DNA of 64,000 bases from Pseudonocardia sp. C8 (GTDB lineage Bacteria > Actinomycetota > Actinomycetes > Mycobacteriales > Pseudonocardiaceae). The first letter of the stretch is position 1. Each line of letters opens with the position of its first letter. The notes beneath the pieces were generated by a model. That model saw only the letters and a list, made by a program, of their open reading frames with translations, was not told where the DNA came from and did not search any database. Position numbers and translations under genes: made by a program. The stretch covers positions 5,977,501-6,041,500 of the forward strand of contig NZ_JACMTR010000002.1 in assembly GCF_014267175.1 (NCBI RefSeq), given 5' to 3'. Shown here piece by piece: positions 32,405 to 40,488 of the stretch.

Positions 32405-33433
32405 TCAGCCCGCGGCCGGGACCGGGGTCGCCGGGTTGCCGTCGAGGGCGGCGACGAAGCGCGGCACGGTCTCGTCGAGCGCCTTCGGCAGGCTCAGCAC
32501 CGACCCGAACGACAGCGTGCCGTTCAGCGTGCTCATCTCGGGCATCAGGACCGTGCGCCCCTCGCGGACGACGCGCAGGCTCTGCACGACCGGGTCGGTG
32601 GTGAAACGCCGCTGGGCCTCGCCGCCGTAGAGCCCGACGAGCAGCAGGTCGGCCTCCAGCAGCGCGAGACGCTCGCGGCTGACCGCCTGCGGCGCCCGCT
32701 CCGGGCCGGTGAAGATCGCGGCGGTGGCCGGGGGGAGCGTGAAGCCCAGGTCGGTGAGGAAGCGCGGGGCAGGGCCCTCGGCGTAGACGTAGTAGGAGCC
32801 GTCCTCCAGCACCGTGGCCAGGAGCGCGGTACGCCCGCCGAACTCCGGGTGCCGGGCCCGCGCGTCGGCGAACCGTGCCTCGACCTCGCGGGTCAGCTGC
32901 GCGGCCCGCTCCTGCTGGCCGAGCGCGGCACCGGTCATCTCCATGATCTTCTGCCACGGTGCGCCGTAGTCGGCGAACTCGCCCGGCTGCGGCACGGTCG
33001 GCGCGATCCGGGAGAGCTGGTCGTAGTCGGCCCGGGTGATGCCCGCGCTGGGCCCGAGCACCAGGTCGGGGCGCAGCCGCACGATCTGCTCGAAGTCGAG
33101 CGCGTCCACCGGCAGCACCTCGGGGACGGCCGCGCCAGCCCGCTCGCGCGCCCACGGCCACAGGCCGCCGGGCTGGTTGCCGAACCACTCCCGCACGCCG
33201 ACCGGCACGGTGCCGAGCGCGACCGCGTAGTCCTGGTCGGTGAGGCCGATCGTGACGACCCGCGTGGGCGTGCCGGAGATCTCGGTGCTGCCGAACTTGT
33301 GCGCGATCGTGCGGGCGTCGGGCGCCGGCGCCCCACCGGCGCCGCCGTCACCGGCACAACCGCCCAGCAGGGCGGCGAGCCCGAGACCGCCGGCTGCGCG
33401 CAGCAGGGTGCGCCGATCGAGGTGCAGGGACAC
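32405..33433 (-). CDS. Iron-siderophore ABC substrate-binding lipoprotein (FecB/FepB type)
   Basis: 342 residues. Signal with a twin-Arg (DRRTLLRAAGG) and lipobox (ALLGGC). The periplasmic-binding class III fold includes RVVTIGLTDQDYAVALG and DLVLGPSAGITRADYDQLSRIAPTV. The GTG at 33433 has GGAGG 6 nt upstream. An iron-box-like 19-mer lies 39 nt upstream of the start, so iron repression is likely. No permease or ATPase genes are adjacent. Confidence 0.9.
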   Translation of the reverse strand: MSLHLDRRTLLRAAGGLGLAALLGGCAGDGGAGGAPAPDARTIAHKFGSTEISGTPTRVVTIGLTDQDYAVALGTVPVGVREWFGNQPGGLWPWARERAGAAVPEVLPVDALDFEQIVRLRPDLVLGPSAGITRADYDQLSRIAPTVPQPGEFADYGAPWQKIMEMTGAALGQQERAAQLTREVEARFADARARHPEFGGRTALLATVLEDGSYYVYAEGPAPRFLTDLGFTLPPATAAIFTGPERAPQAVSRERLALLEADLLLVGLYGGEAQRRFTTDPVVQSLRVVREGRTVLMPEMSTLNGTLSFGSVLSLPKALDETVPRFVAALDGNPATPVPAAG

Positions 33434-33471
33434 GATGGGCCTCCGTCGTACGCGATGGTCGGACGCCCAAG

Positions 33472-33490
33472 TTAGCCAAGCCTCAGCTCA
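33472..33490. promoter_or_regulatory. IdeR/DmdR-type iron box
   Basis: On the minus strand TGAGCTGAGGCTTGGCTAA, 13 of 19 matches to TTAGGTTAGGCTAACCTAA by eye. It overlaps the last codons of the upstream kinase gene and sits at promoter distance from the siderophore lipoprotein gene. Confidence 0.6.
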
Positions 33491-34713
33491 TTCTCCATGT
33501 CGTGATGATCACCTCGTCCGGACGGGAGCTCGGCCCGGACCGCCCAGCCGTCGCCGTCGGGGCCGGCGTCGATCGTGCCGCCGACCGCGGCGGCTCGTTC
33601 GGCCAGCCCGGCCAGCCCCGTGCCGGCCCGGGTCCCGGGCGCCCGGGCGAGTGGCCGGGTGGCGGCGCCGTTGCCGATCTCGATCCGCAGCGGCCCGCCC
33701 GCCCGGCCGGTCGCCAGCCGGACCCGGACGGCGGACCCCGGGGCGTGCTTGATCGCGTTGGTCAGCGACTCCTGCACGATCCGGTAGGCGGTCAGCTCGA
33801 CCGCAGCCGGCAGCTCGGTTCCGGCGGCCCGCTCGTCGTCGAGCCGCACGGTGAGGCCGGCGTGCCGCGCGTCGTCGACCAGCCCGTCCAGGTCGGACAG
33901 GCGGGCGGGGGCCGACGGCGGGTCGGCCGGGCCGCCGTCCCGCAGCAGGCCGATCATGGTGCGCATCTCGCCGAGCGCGGCCACCCCCGACTCGCGGACC
34001 GTGCCGAGCACCCGGCGCACCAGCTCGGGGTCGGCGCCCGGCTGCAGCGCCGCCTCGGACTGGAGCGCGATCGCCGAGAGCCGTCCCGCGACGACGTCGT
34101 GCAGGTCGCGGGCCATCCGGGCCCGCTCGGCGGCGACCGCGGCGTCCCGTTCCCGCTCCGCCGCCCGGGCCGCCTCCTCGGCGCGTTCCCGCTCGGCGAC
34201 CGCGAGGTCCCGGTGCCGGCGCACCTCGGTGCCCCACAGCAGCGGGACGCCGACGATCAGGACCAGGTTGAGCAGGTGCAGCGCGGCGAGCCGGGTGCCC
34301 TGCAGGACCAGCGAGGCCAGCGCGAGCCCGGCGATCGCCAGCCCGACCGTGACGGCGATGATCCGCGAGGTGCGCCGGGGCGGGTACACCACGGCGCAGT
34401 AGAGCAGGTCGGTGAACACCGCGATCGTGCCGATGTCGGTCCCGCCGACCCAGAGCGGCCCGGCGAGCAGGGCGACGGTCCCGATCGCCAGCCCGACCGG
34501 GGCGAGGACCCGCCGGAGCACGACGCCCGCGCAGCCGACGGCCAGCACCAGCACCGACGCCGCCGTGACCGCGGTGTCGCGCGGGCCCCACCACGTGATC
34601 CGCAGTTCGGGCAGCCCCCACAGCAGCAGCACCCCGAGCGCGAACCAGGTCAGCGCCACACCGGCGTCCCGCCACGGCGATCCCTCGTCGCGGTCCGCCA
34701 GGAAGGAGATCAC
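33472..34713 (-). CDS. NarL-type sensor histidine kinase, membrane
   Basis: About 413 residues from the GTG at 34713. An earlier start (34836) would run into the divergent gene, and residues before 34713 look non-coding. Five or so membrane helices, a short coiled coil, HisKA_3 with ARDLHDVVAGRLSAIALQSEAAL, and HATPase_c with ESLTNAIKHAPGS and GTGLAGLAERA. Likely partner of the regulator at 31699-32346. Signal unknown; the intervening siderophore gene hints at iron. Confidence 0.85.
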   Translation of the reverse strand: MISFLADRDEGSPWRDAGVALTWFALGVLLLWGLPELRITWWGPRDTAVTAASVLVLAVGCAGVVLRRVLAPVGLAIGTVALLAGPLWVGGTDIGTIAVFTDLLYCAVVYPPRRTSRIIAVTVGLAIAGLALASLVLQGTRLAALHLLNLVLIVGVPLLWGTEVRRHRDLAVAERERAEEAARAAERERDAAVAAERARMARDLHDVVAGRLSAIALQSEAALQPGADPELVRRVLGTVRESGVAALGEMRTMIGLLRDGGPADPPSAPARLSDLDGLVDDARHAGLTVRLDDERAAGTELPAAVELTAYRIVQESLTNAIKHAPGSAVRVRLATGRAGGPLRIEIGNGAATRPLARAPGTRAGTGLAGLAERAAAVGGTIDAGPDGDGWAVRAELPSGRGDHHDMENELRLG

Positions 34714-34823
34714 CGGCCCATCCCAGCACGACCACGGGCCCGCGGCGTCCGACGAAGGAGGTACGGCCGGGTCGGTCGCGCGCCCGACGACCGGGGGCGC
34801 GGGCGTGGGCACGCTCGTCGGCC

Positions 34824-36020
34824 ATGGGGGACTCACTGCTCACCGTGCCCGACCGTCGCCTCGTCGCGCCGGACGTGCTGCGCGGGATCGCCATCGCCGG
34901 CACGTTCGCGACGAACGTCTGGGTGTTCGCCGACCCGCGCGGGCCCGGCGCGGTCCTCGCCGGGTACGCCGGTGGCTGGTGGCTCGACGTGCTGCTGCGT
35001 GCTGCAGCGAACGGGAAGTTCCTCGCCCTGCTCACCCTGCTGTTCGGGATCGGGATGGAGCTGCAGTACCGCTCGGCGGTCCGGCGGGAAATGCCCTGGC
35101 CCGGCCGCTACCTGGTCCGGGCGGGGATCCTGTTCACCGAGGGACTCCTGCACTACGTGCTGGTGTTCGAGTTCGACGTGCTGATGGGGTACGCGATCGC
35201 GTCGGTGCTGGTCGCGTGGCTGGTCGGCCGGTCGCGCGCGGCGCAGGTCGCGGCCGGCGCGGTGGCCGGCGGGATCGTGGTGCTGGTCGTCGGCGCGCTC
35301 ACCGTCGCGGCCGCGGGGACGTCCCCGGGTGGCGTGGTGCTCCCGCCGTACCCGGCGACCTGGACCGGCCAGGTGTGGGTCCGGATCACCGAGGCGTGGC
35401 TGTACCGGATCGAGCTCGTGCTGATCGTGCCGTCGGCGGTGGTGCTGTTCCTGGCCGGCGCGGCCTTGCTGCGGGCGGGGGTGTTCGACGGCGGCGGCGC
35501 CCGGATCCGGCGGACGCTGATGGCGATCGGGGCGGCCGGCGTGGTGCTGAACGTGCTGACGGTGCTCGCCGGGCCGGCCTGGTTCGCCGTCGAGCGGTAC
35601 CTGGTGGCGCCGATGGTCGCGGCCGGGCTGCTGGGGCTCGTCCCGGCGCTGCTGGCGCGGACGCGCGGGCCCGCCGGGCGGGTGCGGCGCGGGGTCACCG
35701 CGATCGGCCGGACCGCGATGACCTGCTACGTCGGCCAGAACGTGGCCGGGGCGGTGCTGTTCCACGCGTGGGGGTTCGGGCTGGCCGGGGCGCTGTCCAC
35801 GGTCGCAGCGCCCGCGCGCACCGCGGCCGTCGCCGGGATCTGGGCCGCGGTGATGGTGGCGTCGGCGCTCGCCGCGTCGTGGTGGCTGCGGCGGTACGCC
35901 CGCGGCCCGCTGGAGACTCTCACCCACGCGTTCCTGGGGCGGCCCGCGGCCGCACACCCCTCCGCGCCCCCGCTCAGAGGTCGATCACGAGCCAGCCGCC
36001 GTGGTGCTCGGACACCGTGA
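34824..36020 (+). CDS. DUF418 (YeiB-type) multi-pass membrane protein
   Basis: 398 residues, about nine membrane helices. N-terminal RRLVAPDVLRGIAIAGTFATNVWVF and the C-terminal RYARGPLETLTHAFLG are hallmarks of DUF418 proteins. Function unknown; the family is sometimes linked to acyl-transfer-like membrane enzymes. The stop overlaps the convergent methyltransferase gene by 47 nt, so the last residues (basic, low complexity) may be read-through sequence. Confidence 0.85.
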   Translation: MGDSLLTVPDRRLVAPDVLRGIAIAGTFATNVWVFADPRGPGAVLAGYAGGWWLDVLLRAAANGKFLALLTLLFGIGMELQYRSAVRREMPWPGRYLVRAGILFTEGLLHYVLVFEFDVLMGYAIASVLVAWLVGRSRAAQVAAGAVAGGIVVLVVGALTVAAAGTSPGGVVLPPYPATWTGQVWVRITEAWLYRIELVLIVPSAVVLFLAGAALLRAGVFDGGGARIRRTLMAIGAAGVVLNVLTVLAGPAWFAVERYLVAPMVAAGLLGLVPALLARTRGPAGRVRRGVTAIGRTAMTCYVGQNVAGAVLFHAWGFGLAGALSTVAAPARTAAVAGIWAAVMVASALAASWWLRRYARGPLETLTHAFLGRPAAAHPSAPPLRGRSRASRRGARTP

Positions 36021-36696
36021 ACGGCCGCCCGGTGCGCTCACCGATCCGGCGCAGCACGCCGGTGTCGAACACCCGCACGTGCCCCCACGCCGGGTTCGGG
36101 CGGTCCTCGAACGGGACGGCGAGGACCACCCGCCGGCGGGCGAGCCGCAGCATCTCCGCGACCACCGCGTCGCACTCGGCCTCGGGCAGGTGCTCGACGA
36201 GGTGCACGGCGAACACGGTGTCCGCGCAGCCGTCGGGCAGGTCGACGGCGCGGGCGTCGGCCACCCGGGTCGCGAGGTCGGCGCCGAGCCGCGGGGCCAT
36301 CCGGGCCAGCAGGTCCACGGTGCCGGCGGTGAGGTCGGTGGCGGTGACCCGGTGGCCGTCGCGGGCCAGCTGGAGGGAGAGGAAACCGAAGCAGCAGCCC
36401 AGCTCCAGCACGTCGTGCCCGGCGACCAGCGACCGCGCCCTGGCGTGCACCGGGGCCATCTCGGCGTTCGTGCCGCCCGGCTCCGGGACGCCGGCCAGGG
36501 CGTCGAGGGTGTTGCGGTAGAACGCGAGCCACGCGTCGTCGGGGGCGTCCGGGTCCGTCGCCGCGCTCGCGACGCAGGCCACGAACGCCTCCTCGAACCG
36601 TTCCGGCGGCAGCAGGCCGGGGCGGACGAGGGTGCGGTCCAGCCATCCGGCGAGGTCGTTGCTGAGCCGGTCGGCTCCGATCATCGGTAGCTCCAT
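35974..36696 (-). CDS. mftM: Class I SAM methyltransferase, probable mycofactocin oligosaccharide methyltransferase MftM
   Basis: 240 residues. SAM-binding motif LELGCCFGFLSLQLA (about 96), acidic turn TATDLTAG, and a conserved ending SEHHGGWLVIDL. An N-terminal FEEAFVACVASAATDPDAPDDAWLAFYRNTLDAL-like helix region fits what I recall of MftM proteins, which methylate the glucose chain of mycofactocin. That assignment is from memory of the family and needs a profile search; a generic methyltransferase is the fallback. The mft cluster is 10 kb away. A second ATG (36684) has the better-spaced GGAG and may be the true start. Confidence 0.6.
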   Translation of the reverse strand: MELPMIGADRLSNDLAGWLDRTLVRPGLLPPERFEEAFVACVASAATDPDAPDDAWLAFYRNTLDALAGVPEPGGTNAEMAPVHARARSLVAGHDVLELGCCFGFLSLQLARDGHRVTATDLTAGTVDLLARMAPRLGADLATRVADARAVDLPDGCADTVFAVHLVEHLPEAECDAVVAEMLRLARRRVVLAVPFEDRPNPAWGHVRVFDTGVLRRIGERTGRPFTVSEHHGGWLVIDL

Positions 36697-36769
36697 GGCG
36701 TTCGGGGAGCTCCCACGCTAGGGGCGGCGCGCGGGCCGCACCACGTCCGACCGGGGAGGCTCGGAACGC

Positions 36770-37369
36770 TCAGGCGGTCTGCGCGTCGGCGAGCCGGGCC
36801 TTCAGCTCGGCGTCCTTGTTGACCGGGTCGTGCGCCCCGTCGGGCGTGGTCCCGGCGGCGACCGCGATCTCGTTCATGGTGCCGACCATCCGGCAGAGGT
36901 GGGCGATCCGGCGCTCGTCCGAGTCGATCGGTGCGCCGCCGTCGAGCAGCGCGAGCGTGCGGTCCACCCAGATCACCTCGGCGTGCAGGCCGGCCTCCTC
37001 GAGCACCGACCGGAGCCGCTGGCGGATCTCGCGCCGGGACAACCCGATCCAGCCGTCCAGGGTGCGCGCGTCCAGCGGGAACAGCCGGCCCCGGTCACGC
37101 AGGTAGATCAGCTCCAGGGCGTGCGCGCGGCCGTAGGCGCAGTACACGCACCCGTTGGTGAGGGAGATGGTGAGCCCGGCGAGATGGGTCCGGACGGGGC
37201 CCAGCACACGCTGGGTGACCAGGAACCGCGGGAAGTTGGCGGCGAACCAGCGCAGCGCCGGTCCGCTGCCCATGGACGCGACCATCGCGGGGATCACACC
37301 CGGCGTGTAGCCCCAGAGCGCGGTGCACGCGCTTCCGACCAGGCGGACGGCCATCCCACCGTCACCCAT
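36770..37369 (-). CDS. AhpD/carboxymuconolactone decarboxylase-like protein
   Basis: 199 residues. The CxxC-x-H-type redox motif NGCVYCAYGRAHALEL sits near residue 75; the surroundings are all helical, as in AhpD-like proteins. These act as thiol peroxidase partners or small decarboxylases. ATG at 37369 has GGGAGGGAG 8 nt upstream; an in-frame GTG one codon earlier is also possible. Stands alone; partner and substrate unknown. Confidence 0.75.
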   Translation of the reverse strand: MGDGGMAVRLVGSACTALWGYTPGVIPAMVASMGSGPALRWFAANFPRFLVTQRVLGPVRTHLAGLTISLTNGCVYCAYGRAHALELIYLRDRGRLFPLDARTLDGWIGLSRREIRQRLRSVLEEAGLHAEVIWVDRTLALLDGGAPIDSDERRIAHLCRMVGTMNEIAVAAGTTPDGAHDPVNKDAELKARLADAQTA

Positions 37370-37494
37370 CACCGGTACTCCCTCCCCGCAGGGGACGACC
37401 GAGTGTAACCCAGCGGTGCCCCGCGGTGGTCGGATGTCGACCGATCGGCACAGCGGGCCTGGTCCGCGGGGCGGAGGACGGTGATCGAGTGGGG

Positions 37495-39042
37495 TCAGCG
37501 GCCGATCAGCTCGCCCGCCATCTCGTTGGTCGTCGCCTCGAGTCCGGACAGGTCGCGGACGACGCGGACGCGGTCGCAGTACTCGGCGTAGGCGGGCAGG
37601 TCGCAGCGGCCCAGGCCCCACGAGTAGCGGGGCTCCGGGGTGAGCCAGATCGTCTCCCGGGCCCGGCGGGTGATCTCGACGAAGGCCTCCATGTTCGGGT
37701 CGTTGCCGTTGCCCCGGCCGTCGCCGAGCACGAGCACCGTGGTCCGCCGGGTGACGGCCGAGCCGTGCTCGTCGAGGAACTGCCCGAACGCCAGGCCGTA
37801 GTTCGAGTTGGCGTCGACGTCGAGCTGGTCGCCCCCGAAGATGAGCCCGAGGGCCTGCTCGACCGGGTGGTCGGCGAACAGCTCGGTCACCTCGACCAGG
37901 TCGGCCACGAACGCGAACGAGCGCACCTGCCCGAACAGGTCCTGCAACCCGTGCACCAGGTGCAGGGTGAACCGGGCGGTGGCCCGCACCGACAGCGAGA
38001 CGTCGGCCAGCACCACCAGCCGTGGCTTGTCCTCCTGCCGCTGCACGGTGACCGGGGTGAACGGCACGCCGTCGTGGCGCATGTTCTTCCGCATCGTGCG
38101 CGCCGAGTCGATCCGGCCGCGCGGCGACACCCGGCGCCGGTGGGTGAGCGCCCCGTGCAGCGACTTGGCCAGCCGGCGCAGCGAGTCCTCCAGCTGCATC
38201 CGCTCGGCCTCGGACGCTCTGTCGACCTCGGAGGCCCGAGCCGAGCCGTCAGCGTCGTCGTGGCCCTCGACGATCCGCTGCTCGATCTCGAGCAGCTTCT
38301 CCAGGTGCGCCTTGAGCAGCTCGGGCAGGTTGTCCAGCACCCCCGCCAGCCGGCGGCGCAGGGCTGCGGCGTCGTCCTCGGTGCCCTGCTCCTCGGCGAG
38401 CCGATCCTCCTCGGCGTTGAGCCAGCCCAGCAACGCGTCCTGCTGGGCGACCGACAGGTCGGCGTCGACCTTGGTGCCCTGCGTCTGCGAGATGTCACCG
38501 GGCACGCCGCCGCCGGAGAACCGGTCGGTCTCGATCTGGACCCGCCTGCCGTCGGTGACGTCGTTCGCCTGCTCCTTGGACAGCACGATCTCGTCCGTCA
38601 TCGAGGCCATGTCGATCTTGTTGGCCTCCTGGTGCAGGTTGTACTGCTCGGCCAGGTCCTCCGGGTCGAAGAAGTCCCGGATGTCGGCCGGTGCGCCGTG
38701 GTCGTGCCCTTCCTGCGGGGTCTCGGACGGCTCCTCGGAGAGCGTGAAGTCCTCCAGGGGCGCGTCGTCGGTCATGTCGCCGTGCCCGTGCCCGTGACCG
38801 TGCCCCGTCCCGGACTCGCCGACCTTGACCAGCGAGAAGAACAGGTCGAAGACCTCGTCGAAGGTCTCCTCGTCGCGCCGGTCCTTCACCAGCGCGACCC
38901 GCAGGGCCTCCTTGAGCACGGACCTGTCGGCGAGCACCCCGGGCTGGGCGGCGCACGCCATGGCGTCGAGCGCCTCCGAGACCGAGATGCGTACCGACCG
39001 GATCCGCAGGAGCCGGACGAAGCGGTGGATGCTCGCCTCCAC
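37495..39042 (-). CDS. VWA-domain protein (CoxE-like) of the mno operon
   Basis: 515 residues. N-terminal helical domain, a His-Gly run (TGHGHGHGHGD, about 80-90) plus EGHDHG, and an acidic middle. The C-terminal von Willebrand A domain has the metal-ion site DVSLS (about 343). MoxR ATPases and VWA proteins work as pairs that mature or insert metal into enzymes. Here the pair follows methanol dehydrogenase, so it is likely a maturation factor for it. GTG at 39042 behind AAGGGAGG, 24 nt after the ATPase gene. Confidence 0.88.
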   Translation of the reverse strand: MEASIHRFVRLLRIRSVRISVSEALDAMACAAQPGVLADRSVLKEALRVALVKDRRDEETFDEVFDLFFSLVKVGESGTGHGHGHGHGDMTDDAPLEDFTLSEEPSETPQEGHDHGAPADIRDFFDPEDLAEQYNLHQEANKIDMASMTDEIVLSKEQANDVTDGRRVQIETDRFSGGGVPGDISQTQGTKVDADLSVAQQDALLGWLNAEEDRLAEEQGTEDDAAALRRRLAGVLDNLPELLKAHLEKLLEIEQRIVEGHDDADGSARASEVDRASEAERMQLEDSLRRLAKSLHGALTHRRRVSPRGRIDSARTMRKNMRHDGVPFTPVTVQRQEDKPRLVVLADVSLSVRATARFTLHLVHGLQDLFGQVRSFAFVADLVEVTELFADHPVEQALGLIFGGDQLDVDANSNYGLAFGQFLDEHGSAVTRRTTVLVLGDGRGNGNDPNMEAFVEITRRARETIWLTPEPRYSWGLGRCDLPAYAEYCDRVRVVRDLSGLEATTNEMAGELIGR

Positions 39043-39066
39043 GCGGCCCTCCCTTCGCGATGCGGG

Positions 39067-40359
39067 TCAGACCGGCCGCTTGCGGGAACCGCCGAACGAG
39101 CGGGACCCCTGGCCGGGGCTCACCGGCCGGGGCTGGGCGTTGCCCGCGGTGGCGGTCACGCCGCCGTAGACGGGGTGCCGGCCGGGTTCGTCCCGGGAGG
39201 CCCGCCTGGCACGGCCGTCGACGTCGCCGTCGTCCGGGCCGGCCGCACGTGCGGTGCGGGCCGGCGGGGTGTCGTCGTGGGTGTGGTCGCCGTCGTGGCC
39301 GTGCCCGTGTCCGTGGCCATGTCCATGGCCGTGCCCGTGGCCGTGCTCCTCGACGGAGGCGTTCGGGTCGACCAGCGCCGGGATGGCGTCGAGCGCCTTG
39401 CGGACGTCCTTGTCGTACTTGACGACCACCGACACCGTGTCGGAGAGGATCTGCGGGTTGAGCTCGTCCACGCCGAGCACCGCGAGGGTGCGGGCCCAGT
39501 CGATCGTCTCCGAGATGGACGGTGCCTTGCGCAGCTCCAGCTCCCGCAGCCCGCGCACCACGTTGACGAGCTCCTCGGCGAGCTGGTCGCCGAGCCCGGT
39601 CTTCTTCGACCGCACGATCTCCAGCTCGCGCCGGGCCGAGGGGTAGTCGAGGAACAGGTGCAGGCAGCGCCGCTTGAGCGCGGCGGCAAGATCGCGGGTG
39701 TTGTTCGAGGTCAGCAGCACGTACGGGCGGTGCTTCGCGCTGAACGTCCCGACCTCGGGCACCGAGATCTGGTACTCGCCCAGCGTCTCCAGCAACACCG
39801 CCTCGAGGGCCTCGTCGGCCCGGTCGACCTCGTCGATGAGCAGCACGCACGGCTCGTCGGAGCGGATCGCCTCCAGCAGCGGGCGGGGAGCGAGGAACCG
39901 CTCGGAGAAGAAGACGCTCTCCTGCGCCCCGATCCGCTCGACCGCGCCGGCGAGGTCGGGGGCGTCGGCGACGACCTGCCCGATCTTCTCGCGCAGGATC
40001 TGCGTGTACATGAGCTGCTTGCCGTAGTCCCACTCGTAGAGGGCCTTGGTCTCGTCCTGGCCCTCGTAGCACTGCAACCGCAGGAAGCGGCGGCCGGTGA
40101 CGGCGGCGAGCACCTTCGCCAGCTCGGTCTTGCCGACGCCCGCGGGGCCCTCCAGCAGCAGCGGCTTGTCGAGGCGGGTGAGCAGGAAGACGGTCGTCGC
40201 CAGCCGGGTGTCGGCGATGTAGCCCTGCTCGCGCAGGGCCTCGACGACCTCGTCGACCGACTCGAACGGGCCGCCGTGGGCGACGGCGTCGGCAGCCGCC
40301 CCGACATCGGCCGGGGACGGGACGGTGCTGTCGACGGTGCTGTCAGCTGCCTCGGGCAC
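39067..40359 (-). CDS. MoxR-type AAA ATPase with C-terminal His-rich tail
   Basis: 430 residues. Walker A GPAGVGKTE (about 69-77), Walker B CVLLIDEVDRAD (about 170), sensor TSNNTRDL, and KRRCLHLFLDYPS. After the AAA core comes an alternating His-Gly run of about ten repeats ending DGDHTHDD (about 336-360), then a basic tail. His-Gly runs bind Ni, Zn or Cu in metallochaperones such as HypB. GTG at 40359 with GGAG upstream. Works with the VWA protein downstream. Confidence 0.9.
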   Translation of the reverse strand: MPEAADSTVDSTVPSPADVGAAADAVAHGGPFESVDEVVEALREQGYIADTRLATTVFLLTRLDKPLLLEGPAGVGKTELAKVLAAVTGRRFLRLQCYEGQDETKALYEWDYGKQLMYTQILREKIGQVVADAPDLAGAVERIGAQESVFFSERFLAPRPLLEAIRSDEPCVLLIDEVDRADEALEAVLLETLGEYQISVPEVGTFSAKHRPYVLLTSNNTRDLAAALKRRCLHLFLDYPSARRELEIVRSKKTGLGDQLAEELVNVVRGLRELELRKAPSISETIDWARTLAVLGVDELNPQILSDTVSVVVKYDKDVRKALDAIPALVDPNASVEEHGHGHGHGHGHGHGHGHDGDHTHDDTPPARTARAAGPDDGDVDGRARRASRDEPGRHPVYGGVTATAGNAQPRPVSPGQGSRSFGGSRKRPV

Positions 40360-40410
40360 GTGGCATCTCCTTCGCAGGCCGCACCGGTTCCGGTGCGGGA
40401 GGGCGCGCAG

Positions 40411-40461
40411 CCAGCAGGCCCACCCCCTCCGAGTGTCCCCGGAGTGGCGTGGGCCCGCTGG
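40411..40461 (-). terminator. Hairpin between mno and the MoxR gene
   Basis: Outer stem CCAGCAGGCCCAC (40411-40423) with GTGGGCCCGCTGG (40449-40461), one mismatch, and an inner CTCCG/CGGAG stem. Probably lowers transcription past mno so the ATPase and VWA protein are made in smaller amounts. Confidence 0.55.
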
Positions 40462-40488
40462 TGTGGACTGGGCGGACTGGCCGGACGA

